Position numbers and translations under genes: made by a program. The notes beneath the pieces were generated by a model. It saw nothing but the letters and a program-made list of their open reading frames with translations, did no database searches and was not told the origin of the DNA. This document shows, one piece after another, positions 6,368 to 13,940 of a DNA stretch of 28,274 nt. Numbering within the stretch: the first letter of the stretch is position 1; every line of letters begins with the position of its first letter. The stretch comes from an uncultured Bacilli bacterium (GTDB lineage Bacteria > Bacillota_I > Bacilli_A > RF39 > UBA660). The DNA lies in NCBI GenBank assembly GCA_910586425.1, contig CAJUHL010000008.1, forward strand, positions 1 to 28,274, given 5' to 3'.

Positions 6368-8446
6368 ATGAATTGGGGAACAGATACTTTTCGAAATCTA
6401 TTTGCTGCTATTGATAGTATTGTTTACTCACTAGTTTCAATTATATATGAAATTCTAATGCAAATTTCAAAATTCAATCTATTTGGTAATGATGCATTTG
6501 AAGGAGTTGCAGGAAAAATATATACGCTACTGGGTGTATTTATGCTATTTAAAGTTACATTTTCGTTTATTTCCTATTTAGTACATCCAGATGATTTATC
6601 CGATAAAGCGAAAGGCGCTCAAAAAATAATATTAAATATACTTTTAGTATTTGCAATGATTATTCTTGCACCAACTGCTTTTGAAAAGTTATATGAAGCA
6701 CAAAGTGCCATAGTACAAGATAATGTAATTGCCAAATTGATTTTAGGACAGGAAAATGCAAATCTTTCGAATAGGCATTATCAAATGTCGGATGTATGTC
6801 CTGCTGATAAAACATCTGCAGCTACAGATGGGGATTATATCGCGATAATGATATTTCGCCCCTTTTATCAAATAATAGATGGGGCTTCTGATGATATTAA
6901 AAATGCTTACTGTGGTGAAGGTAATGATATGACAGTATCTAAATATCTTGATCTTGCACAGGTAGATGCTTCTTCAGGTGTTTCAAGCATTTTTAAAAAA
7001 TTAGTAAATGCTGCGCAACAAATTATGATACCTGGTATTCAAGGAGCTCAACCTCAAACAACTATTACATACACCATTGACTACAAATTCTTAATGTCAA
7101 CGATTGTTGGAATTGTTGTACTGTTGGTTCTAATATCATTTTGTTTTGATGTTGCAATACGTAGTATTAAGCTTGGCTTTTTACAAATTATAGCTCCAAT
7201 TCCAATTATTTCTTATGTGGATCCTAAATCAGGAAAAGATGGAATGTTTAAAAAATGGTTAAAAGAAGTGGGAAAAACATGGGCAGATTTATTTGTTAGA
7301 TTGGTTGCTCTATACTTTGCAGTTTATATTATTCAGCTAATGGATTTTACTACAATGGATGAGAGTATAGAAAAATATAAATTTTGGGTTATGCTATTTA
7401 TTATTATAGGTGCCTTGATGTTTGCTAAAAAACTTCCTAAATTGGTAGAAGATATATTAGGTATTAAGCTAGATAGTGGTTTTACATTGAATCCAATGAA
7501 GAAAATTAGAGATAATGCCCTAGGCGGAAAGCTAATTGCTGATATGCCAAAAAAGACGGTAGGATTAGGTGCTGGTTTAGCTGGAGGTATGATTGCTGGT
7601 GCAATGGCTGGAAAACAGGTTGGTGCAACCGGAAAAGGTTTAGTTTTAGGTGCATTAGGTGGAGCTAAAAATGGTTTTAAAAATCCCAAAGAAGCATTCT
7701 CAAAAGGTATGCGAGAGGAATTTAAAAACTTGACAGGAAATGAGATGGCCAGATTATCAGTTAGCAAAATAATGCTGTCATCCAGTGGTGCAGCAGCAGT
7801 TAAGGAAACAAAAGACGCACTTTCAATTGCATACTCCAATTTGAATGACAAGCAAACGGAATTAAATGTATCAGAACATACGACAGCGTCATTAGCAGAA
7901 AGTCTTCGTTCGCAGGGGTATGATGTATCTAGAATGGCTGATTCCAAGAAACTGGTAGAAGAAAGAAAAAATGCTCAACTGAAAAAGCTGAACGAAATGA
8001 AATCAAACTCTACTAAATATAGCGAATCGTATAAAGCAGCTCAAGAGGAATATCAAAAAATATCACGGGGCGTAGCAAGTGGAATCGTTGGTGTAGATGG
8101 CAACCCTGTTTACTCGCAAGAACATTTATCTGCAGCTAAAGCAAAAATGGAACAATCAGAAAAAGAATATAATAATTACCTAAAACAAGTTCAAGAGGGA
8201 GAAATTTTATTTAGACAATATCAACAATCAGAAAACGCTCTTAATACCTACCAAGATAATAAGGTCAAAGAGGCTGGATTGCGTGATGAAATTTCAAAAA
8301 TTCAGAAGAATATAGAAACAATAAAAGCAGAAAAAGCACAAAGAGAGCGTTTCTATCAAGTTGATAAATCACCACAGAAGGATTATAAAGATGCAATTAA
8401 TCAAGAGATGGAACGTCATAATAAACTAAAGGGGATGGATGAATGA
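6368..8446 (+). CDS. VirB6/TrbL-like polytopic T4SS channel protein
   Basis: 692 residues. The start is placed at ATG 6368 because the SD AAAGGAG (6353-6359) lies eight bases upstream; an upstream in-frame GTG (6359) overlaps that SD. Membrane helices are visible at roughly residues 15-40, 50-75, 85-110, 240-285 (two), 310-330 and 340-358, as in VirB6-family proteins. A glycine/alanine-rich stretch (about 395-430, GAGLAGGMIAGAMAG) follows, then a long charged, coiled-coil-like cytoplasmic tail (about 480-690). VirB6 proteins form the inner-membrane channel for substrate transfer; tails of this kind are common in Gram-positive versions. The stop TGA overlaps the next start (ATGA at 8443-8446), so translation is coupled. 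Confidence 0.75.
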   Translation: MNWGTDTFRNLFAAIDSIVYSLVSIIYEILMQISKFNLFGNDAFEGVAGKIYTLLGVFMLFKVTFSFISYLVHPDDLSDKAKGAQKIILNILLVFAMIILAPTAFEKLYEAQSAIVQDNVIAKLILGQENANLSNRHYQMSDVCPADKTSAATDGDYIAIMIFRPFYQIIDGASDDIKNAYCGEGNDMTVSKYLDLAQVDASSGVSSIFKKLVNAAQQIMIPGIQGAQPQTTITYTIDYKFLMSTIVGIVVLLVLISFCFDVAIRSIKLGFLQIIAPIPIISYVDPKSGKDGMFKKWLKEVGKTWADLFVRLVALYFAVYIIQLMDFTTMDESIEKYKFWVMLFIIIGALMFAKKLPKLVEDILGIKLDSGFTLNPMKKIRDNALGGKLIADMPKKTVGLGAGLAGGMIAGAMAGKQVGATGKGLVLGALGGAKNGFKNPKEAFSKGMREEFKNLTGNEMARLSVSKIMLSSSGAAAVKETKDALSIAYSNLNDKQTELNVSEHTTASLAESLRSQGYDVSRMADSKKLVEERKNAQLKKLNEMKSNSTKYSESYKAAQEEYQKISRGVASGIVGVDGNPVYSQEHLSAAKAKMEQSEKEYNNYLKQVQEGEILFRQYQQSENALNTYQDNKVKEAGLRDEISKIQKNIETIKAEKAQRERFYQVDKSPQKDYKDAINQEMERHNKLKGMDE

Positions 8447-8760
8447 ATTTTTTGATACCAGCAAATTCAAAAAAATCAATGATGATATTTGGGCTATTTT
8501 ACCCATTTGATCTTATTTTATTTGGAAGTGGAATCGGAGTGACATTATTCTTAATGATGCTACTTCCAGTTGGCAATACCGTAATGGCATTTATTTCCAT
8601 TGCGCCTGCTGTGATAACAGGATTTCTGGTGTTTCCAGTTCCAAATTATCACAATGTGTTAACAGTAATAATAGGGGTTTGGAATTTCTTTACAACAAGA
8701 CAAAAATTTGTATGGAAAGGTTGGTGTGTAGAAGATGGGCAAGAAGAAAACAAGGAGTAA
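8443..8760 (+). CDS. PrgI-like (VirB3-type) small T4SS membrane protein
   Basis: 105 residues with two hydrophobic segments near residues 20-45 and 50-66, after an N-terminus MNFLIPANSKKSMMIFGLF typical of the PrgI family. PrgI/VirB3-like proteins sit in the membrane next to VirB4, and the gene precedes VirB4 genes in most Gram-positive T4SS. It overlaps the VirB6-like stop by four bases and the next gene by 26 bases, a tightly coupled order. The C-terminus (TTRQKFVWKGW) fits the family. Confidence 0.75.
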   Translation: MNFLIPANSKKSMMIFGLFYPFDLILFGSGIGVTLFLMMLLPVGNTVMAFISIAPAVITGFLVFPVPNYHNVLTVIIGVWNFFTTRQKFVWKGWCVEDGQEENKE

Positions 8761-9283
8761 ATATACAGAACAATTTGTACCGATAAAAAGTATTACCAAT
8801 GGGATGATTATATTAGATAATAATGAAAAGGTTAGTGGTGTAAAAATAATGCCACGCAATATCTTTATTGCAGATTACGAAACACAAAATGCTATCATTA
8901 ATAATTTAAAAAATGTATATAACTTAATCGATTATGAGTTTTGGATTATTGCAGCAGATAGACCAGTAGATATTAATGTTTACTTATCACAATTGCAATT
9001 ACTATTTAATTCAGTAAATGATCAGATTAGACGCAAATTAATCATGGAGGATATCAATAAGGCCAATATATTTATGAACAATAATATTGTGGATACAGAA
9101 TACTTCTTATTATTTAAAGAAGCTAACAATGAAGTTATCGCAAAAAGGATTCGTGGTTTGATTAATTCCTTTGCAAGTGCAGGGTTAAATACACATCAAG
9201 TTACAAATGATGATTTGAGAATTATATTGGATAATTTCTTAAATGGTGGAGTAACAACCACATTTGGAACGGTGGCGGCATAA
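8735..9283 (+). CDS. VirB4 N-terminal-domain protein (TraD/TrsD-like)
   Basis: 182 residues, soluble. The N-terminus has a basic start, then YTEQFVPIKSITNGMIILDN, resembling the beginning of VirB4-type ATPases where an N-terminal barrel precedes the ATPase. No Walker motifs are present. The gene starts inside the end of the PrgI-like gene and ends in TAATG, one base overlapping the start of the ATPase gene. From memory, the pSK41/pIP501 conjugation loci keep a comparable small TraD/TrsD gene directly before the VirB4 ATPase TraE/TrsE, so this is probably a natural two-gene VirB4 and not a frameshift error. Clean start, stop and coupling support this. Confidence 0.65.
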   Translation: MGKKKTRSKYTEQFVPIKSITNGMIILDNNEKVSGVKIMPRNIFIADYETQNAIINNLKNVYNLIDYEFWIIAADRPVDINVYLSQLQLLFNSVNDQIRRKLIMEDINKANIFMNNNIVDTEYFLLFKEANNEVIAKRIRGLINSFASAGLNTHQVTNDDLRIILDNFLNGGVTTTFGTVAA

Positions 9284-11067
9284 TGAATGTAAAAAGTCAA
9301 ATTGCACCAAAAGGCCTTGAATTCAAATCCAATTCTTTTATGATTAGCGATAAATATGCAACAATACTAACAGTAATATCCTATCCAAAATACATTCAAC
9401 CAGGGTATCTGTCTTCTTTGACTAGTATGTCTGGAATTAAAGTAGTCATCAAACATATTCCATTACCATTTAGCGTAATCAGCAAAATGTTAAATAGGGA
9501 AATTGTAGATTTAAAACAAAGACATCAAGATACAACTGATCGTACATTACAAGAACGAATTCGTCAAGACTATGAATCGTTAGAACAATTTATCTCACAA
9601 CTTGCTGCAACACAAGCTAAAATTTATGATTTTCAAATGCATGTAATGATTACTGCAGATAGTGAAGATGAACTAACAAGTAAAAAATTACAAGTACGTA
9701 GCTATTTAGAAGCAATGGAAATGCGTGCTTTTCCACTTCGTTTTGAACAGGAAAAAGTACTCAAATCCATCTTACCAATTTTTCCAAAACAGGATATTGA
9801 ATCTCGAATTGGAACACCAATTCCAGCACCAACCATTGCAGCAATGTATCCATTTATCTTTGATAGTATCAAGGATCCAGGTTTATCTACATTGCTTGGT
9901 GTCGATTTTTCTGGTGGGGTAATTTTATTCAATCAATTTCTATATCAAATCCGAAAAGAACATAATCGAAACAATGCCAACTTAATTATTTTAGGTACTT
10001 CTGGTAGTGGAAAATCAACTGCTGCTAAAATTATGTTAAGAACACATATCCGTAATAACTGTCAACTGGTGATTATTGACCCTGAAGGTGAGCTAGAAGA
10101 CATGGCCCGTCGGTATGATGGTGATTTTATTGACCTTGGAAAAGGTGGAGAATTTGGAATGGTAAATCCTCTTGAAGTAATCATTGATGCTGATGATGAA
10201 GAGATAGAGGGGGGACTTGGCTATACTGTTCTTACGAGAACATTACAAAGCATCAAAGCTTTCATGAAATACTATGATCCAAGAATCGAAGAAGATGTTT
10301 TGAATATGTTTAGCGAAGTAGTACAAGAAACATATAGACGTTTTGAAATTGATTTTGAATCTGATTTTACCCGTTTAACATCAGAAGATTATCCAACATT
10401 TAAAGATGTGTACGCAACCATCAAAGGTCGTTTGGCTTCTATGACAGAACCAACACATGAAAAAGATATTATGGAAAAATTAGAACTTAAAATAAGACCA
10501 ATTGTGAAAGAATTGAAATACTATTTTGATGGGCACACAACGATTGCCTCTCAAAGTAATTTCATTGTATTCAATATTCGTGAATTAATGAATGCAGATA
10601 CCAATATTAGAAATGCCTTATTTTTTAACATATTAAAATATGCTTGGGGTCTTACATTGGATAAAAGAGTGAACACAGTATTGATGGTAGATGAAGCCCA
10701 CGTATTATTATCTGGAAATAATACATTAGGAGCAGATTTTCTAGCACAAATTCAAAGACGTTCTAGAAAATATAACACAGGAACAATTATCATTACCCAA
10801 CAACCAAGTGATTTTAGTGATCCAAGTGTTATTACACAAGGTAAAGCAATATTTGATAATGCTTCTTACTATTTAGTAATGGGCCTCAAAAAACAAGCGG
10901 TGGAAGATTTATCAAGATTAATTGACTTAAATGATAATGAAAAAGAAAATATCAAAAGATACAATCAAGGGGATGCCCTATTTGTATGTGGCAGTCGAAG
11001 AATGCAAATTAATGTTATTGCTACCGAGCAGGAGTTAGATTCCTTCGGTAGTGGCGGCGGATTTTAA
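9283..11067 (+). CDS. virB4: VirB4-family T4SS ATPase
   Basis: 594 residues. The N-terminal part (IAPKGLEFKSNSFMISDKY) and the segment at about 150-215 match VirB4/TraE proteins. The P-loop GTSGSGKS is at 238-245 (K244), followed by VIIDPEGE, and Walker B is LMVDEAHVLL with D470/E471. A RRSRKYNTG arginine-rich segment and IITQQPSDF follow, as in the HerA/FtsK-like ATPase fold of VirB4. VirB4 powers pilus assembly and substrate transfer at the inner membrane. Translation is coupled to the preceding gene by TAATG. All key motifs are intact. Confidence 0.9.
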   Translation: MNVKSQIAPKGLEFKSNSFMISDKYATILTVISYPKYIQPGYLSSLTSMSGIKVVIKHIPLPFSVISKMLNREIVDLKQRHQDTTDRTLQERIRQDYESLEQFISQLAATQAKIYDFQMHVMITADSEDELTSKKLQVRSYLEAMEMRAFPLRFEQEKVLKSILPIFPKQDIESRIGTPIPAPTIAAMYPFIFDSIKDPGLSTLLGVDFSGGVILFNQFLYQIRKEHNRNNANLIILGTSGSGKSTAAKIMLRTHIRNNCQLVIIDPEGELEDMARRYDGDFIDLGKGGEFGMVNPLEVIIDADDEEIEGGLGYTVLTRTLQSIKAFMKYYDPRIEEDVLNMFSEVVQETYRRFEIDFESDFTRLTSEDYPTFKDVYATIKGRLASMTEPTHEKDIMEKLELKIRPIVKELKYYFDGHTTIASQSNFIVFNIRELMNADTNIRNALFFNILKYAWGLTLDKRVNTVLMVDEAHVLLSGNNTLGADFLAQIQRRSRKYNTGTIIITQQPSDFSDPSVITQGKAIFDNASYYLVMGLKKQAVEDLSRLIDLNDNEKENIKRYNQGDALFVCGSRRMQINVIATEQELDSFGSGGGF

Positions 11068-11091
11068 AAAATATAGTTTGGTGGTGGTACC

Positions 11092-13287
11092 ATGAAAGAG
11101 GAAAATCAAAATAGAGAAAAGGAGCTACAAGAAAATGTAGCTTTTAGGCTTTCTTCTAAAGAAAAAGAGGAACAAAGGATAGTACTACCCAAAAATACCG
11201 TCTTTCAAAATTTACACAATCCATCTGATGGAACACAGGAGCATCTTCGAAATGTTGTAAATCAACATAAAAATGTTTTACCTCAAAGTAGTAATTTTAT
11301 AGAAGAACAGGAACAGGAAAAAGAAAATGCTTTTGAACAAGTAGCGGATCAAGTAGCTGCGAAAGGAATTTCTGCTGCCACTGGTGGCGCGATTCCAAAA
11401 GAAGAAGCGGAAAAAGTGGTAAATGTATTAAAAATGATGAAAATCAAAACAATCCCTCAACGTATTTTAGAGTTTTTGGGCTTCATTTCAAAAAAAATTA
11501 CTGATAGCCCCATACTATCTAAAATTGTTCTTAGCTTTGGAATTTCTCTATTTGTATTTATTCTATTTATGTCTTCCAGTATGATAAGTATTGGTAGAGA
11601 AAGCATTGGAAAAGATAAATTGGTATCCTATCTTTCTGTGGGACTAGACGATGAACATAATTCACTTAATGTGATAGAGTACTTACAACAAGGAGGTTGG
11701 TGTTCAAGTCGTTTGGATTGTATGAATTCGCAAGGGTATTATTTTTTATCTACATTTCGAAGAAAAATTAAAGACCAATTAGAAAAATATGAAGAATTAA
11801 ATGAGGAAAATGATTGTTTAAATCAATTAACAATGACAGAAGAGTTTACCTCATTGTTATTAGGAACTATTTTTTTCAATCGTTCCAATGATGAATTACT
11901 GTCTACAGACTCACTTTTCAATTCTAAAATGAGCCAATATGAACAAGAAATGGATTATATCATAAATGCCTTGTATGAAGCGGATGAACCATGGAAAGAA
12001 AATACCTGTTATCGTATTTCAAAAGATGCATATCAGGATGCGATTATAGGTCAAAATGGATATATAGACCGATTTCGTGGGGATTTAGGAAGTAATTTGT
12101 CTTCGGAATTAAAATTGCAAATATATCAGTCGATTCTTTCTGATATCAATTACTTTATGAAAAATCCAATAATAGCATCACAAGGAAGTTATGTAGAGTG
12201 CTCTGGTGTTACCGTTGTAGATGACAATAATAATATCATTGGAACCTATACTTTAGAAGATTATGTTGCTGGTGTGTTGTCAAAAGAAACATATGACTAC
12301 TTTCCTTTGGAATCCAAAAAAGCGCTTGCCGTTGCAGCTAGAACTTATGTACTTTCGCGTACCAACTCTTGTAAAACGTCAATCGAGAGCAGTTCTAATC
12401 TGCAAAACTTCAACAAGGATATTCGCGATTCCAATAGAGAAGTTGCCAAAGCAACGGAAGGGCAGATATTAGTAGATAGTGCTGGAAAGATATTTGACTC
12501 TGAATATGACTCTTGGAATTGTATTGGGCAAAATACATGTACTTATGAAAAAAAACCATATGGTGAAATTCATCAAGTAACAATTTCGGATAAATATTTA
12601 CATCACGCAGCTGGGGGACATGGCTGTGGAATGAGCCAAATTGCGGCAGCGGATTTAGCGGATCAGGGAATGAACTATGAACAAATTTTAAAATTCTTTT
12701 ATTCGGATGGGGTACAATTATCAAGCCTAACCAGAAATATGGGATTTGCTAGTGGTGGAAAATATATAAGTACCGCTCCACTTCATAAAGATGTAGCAAG
12801 CTTACAAAATAGTAAATGGTATCCGAATATCGGACATTTAACAGGACAGTGTGTTTGGTATGCAAAAAATAGAGCCCAAGAAATTCTATATTATTCCAAT
12901 ATGCCTGAAGAATTAAAACAAAGAGCAATTACTTCTATTCAGAATACTTCTGGAAACGGAGAAGCATGGTATCGTAATCCAGATGGAAACCTATTTGCCA
13001 AGTCTGCCGATGCAACACAACCACGTGCTGGCGCTATTGTATCCTGGTCTGGTGGTAAAAGGCAAGAGAATACCAATTATTATTACGGCCATGTTGCAAT
13101 TATAGAATCTGTGAATGCAAATGGGACAGTCACCATTTCAGAGGGATGGAAAGAAGGCAGTTGGGATAGTGCTTCTTGGTCTACTGTACGATATCGTAAG
13201 TTTAATGTTACAATAGATTATATCAAGCAGCATTCTTATAGTGGAAAAACATACTATTTTAATGGATATGTATATTTACTAGGTTAG
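11092..13287 (+). CDS. T4SS-associated cell-wall hydrolase: SpoIID domain fused to CHAP domain
   Basis: 731 residues. Residues 1 to about 140 are charged and probably cytoplasmic, with one membrane helix at about 145-168; the rest lies outside. At about 370-545 is a SpoIID/LytB domain: YTLEDYVAGVLSKETYDYFP, with E399 at the position of the SpoIID catalytic glutamate, followed by KALAVAARTY and the signature HAAGGHGCGMSQ (504-515). At about 575-731 is a CHAP amidase/endopeptidase domain: GQCVWYAKNRAQ with C587, YGHVAI with H667, and ISEGW with E684. SpoIID enzymes are lytic transglycosylases of sporulation engulfment; CHAP cuts peptide stems. Gram-positive T4SS usually carry an SLT or NlpC/P60 enzyme here (pIP501 TraG is SLT-CHAP). 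This protein most likely opens the wall for the T4SS channel, with SpoIID replacing SLT. Confidence 0.85.
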   Translation: MKEENQNREKELQENVAFRLSSKEKEEQRIVLPKNTVFQNLHNPSDGTQEHLRNVVNQHKNVLPQSSNFIEEQEQEKENAFEQVADQVAAKGISAATGGAIPKEEAEKVVNVLKMMKIKTIPQRILEFLGFISKKITDSPILSKIVLSFGISLFVFILFMSSSMISIGRESIGKDKLVSYLSVGLDDEHNSLNVIEYLQQGGWCSSRLDCMNSQGYYFLSTFRRKIKDQLEKYEELNEENDCLNQLTMTEEFTSLLLGTIFFNRSNDELLSTDSLFNSKMSQYEQEMDYIINALYEADEPWKENTCYRISKDAYQDAIIGQNGYIDRFRGDLGSNLSSELKLQIYQSILSDINYFMKNPIIASQGSYVECSGVTVVDDNNNIIGTYTLEDYVAGVLSKETYDYFPLESKKALAVAARTYVLSRTNSCKTSIESSSNLQNFNKDIRDSNREVAKATEGQILVDSAGKIFDSEYDSWNCIGQNTCTYEKKPYGEIHQVTISDKYLHHAAGGHGCGMSQIAAADLADQGMNYEQILKFFYSDGVQLSSLTRNMGFASGGKYISTAPLHKDVASLQNSKWYPNIGHLTGQCVWYAKNRAQEILYYSNMPEELKQRAITSIQNTSGNGEAWYRNPDGNLFAKSADATQPRAGAIVSWSGGKRQENTNYYYGHVAIIESVNANGTVTISEGWKEGSWDSASWSTVRYRKFNVTIDYIKQHSYSGKTYYFNGYVYLLG

Positions 13288-13295
13288 GAGGTCCT

Positions 13296-13928
13296 ATGAA
13301 AAAAATAATGATATTGGTTTTACTATTTTTTGTAACAGGATGTTCTGCTGAATATAATTTGGAGTTTCATGACAAAATATTATCCGAAACCATCAATATC
13401 AGTGCATTCAATGAAAGTATAACAGAAGAGCAGATTAAAAACTTAATCGAATCTTATATTCCAACCGATAATGAAAATCCTCCTATATATCAAGTAAAGC
13501 AAAACCATAAAGAAGTACAACTATTTGCGAAATATAATATACAATCATATCAAAAGTCCAAATTACTATCACAATGTTATCTTGCCCATAACCTGATTGA
13601 TAGTGGGGATTATTATGATCTTACAACCAGTGAAACATTTACTTGTAACCCATTTGACTATATGCTAATTGATGAATTGAAAATTAAAATAAAAACCAAT
13701 CATAAAGTACTTTCTCATAATGCCGATTTGGTTGAAAAAAATACATACATTTGGAATATAACAGTTGAAAACTCACAAAATAAACCGATTCAAATTCGTT
13801 TTTCAAAAGAAACAAAAGAAGATAATAAAGTCTTGATTATTTTAGGAATAACTGCTATTATAGCTATAATCATTTTGATGATTGTGTTTATTGTATCAAT
13901 CATATCTAAAAAGAATAACAAAATCTAG
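13296..13928 (+). CDS. Lipoprotein with an additional C-terminal membrane anchor
   Basis: 210 residues, strong SD (AGGAGG) just before ATG. A lipobox VTGC (cysteine at residue 16) ends a short signal peptide, so the mature N-terminus is probably lipidated. A polar extracytoplasmic domain follows, containing two cysteines (in LSQCYL and TFTCNP). A single hydrophobic helix (about 178-203, VLIILGITAIIAIIILMIV) lies just before a lysine-rich end. Two anchors on one protein is uncommon. It sits between the wall hydrolase and VirD4 and is the only candidate here for an outer-face scaffold; no VirB8/TcpC-like protein was recognised. Family unknown. Confidence 0.7.
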   Translation: MKKIMILVLLFFVTGCSAEYNLEFHDKILSETINISAFNESITEEQIKNLIESYIPTDNENPPIYQVKQNHKEVQLFAKYNIQSYQKSKLLSQCYLAHNLIDSGDYYDLTTSETFTCNPFDYMLIDELKIKIKTNHKVLSHNADLVEKNTYIWNITVENSQNKPIQIRFSKETKEDNKVLIILGITAIIAIIILMIVFIVSIISKKNNKI

Positions 13929-13940
13929 GGAGGTTAAGGT

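Noticed and set aside
7333..7947. 204-codon open frame on the minus strand
   Set aside because: Lies fully inside the VirB6-like gene, has no SD or domain, and results from codon bias of the real gene.
9270..9290. Frameshift error splitting virB4
   Set aside because: TAATG coupling, a proper first gene with its own start, and known two-gene VirB4 arrangements make a natural split more likely; read data could still overturn this.
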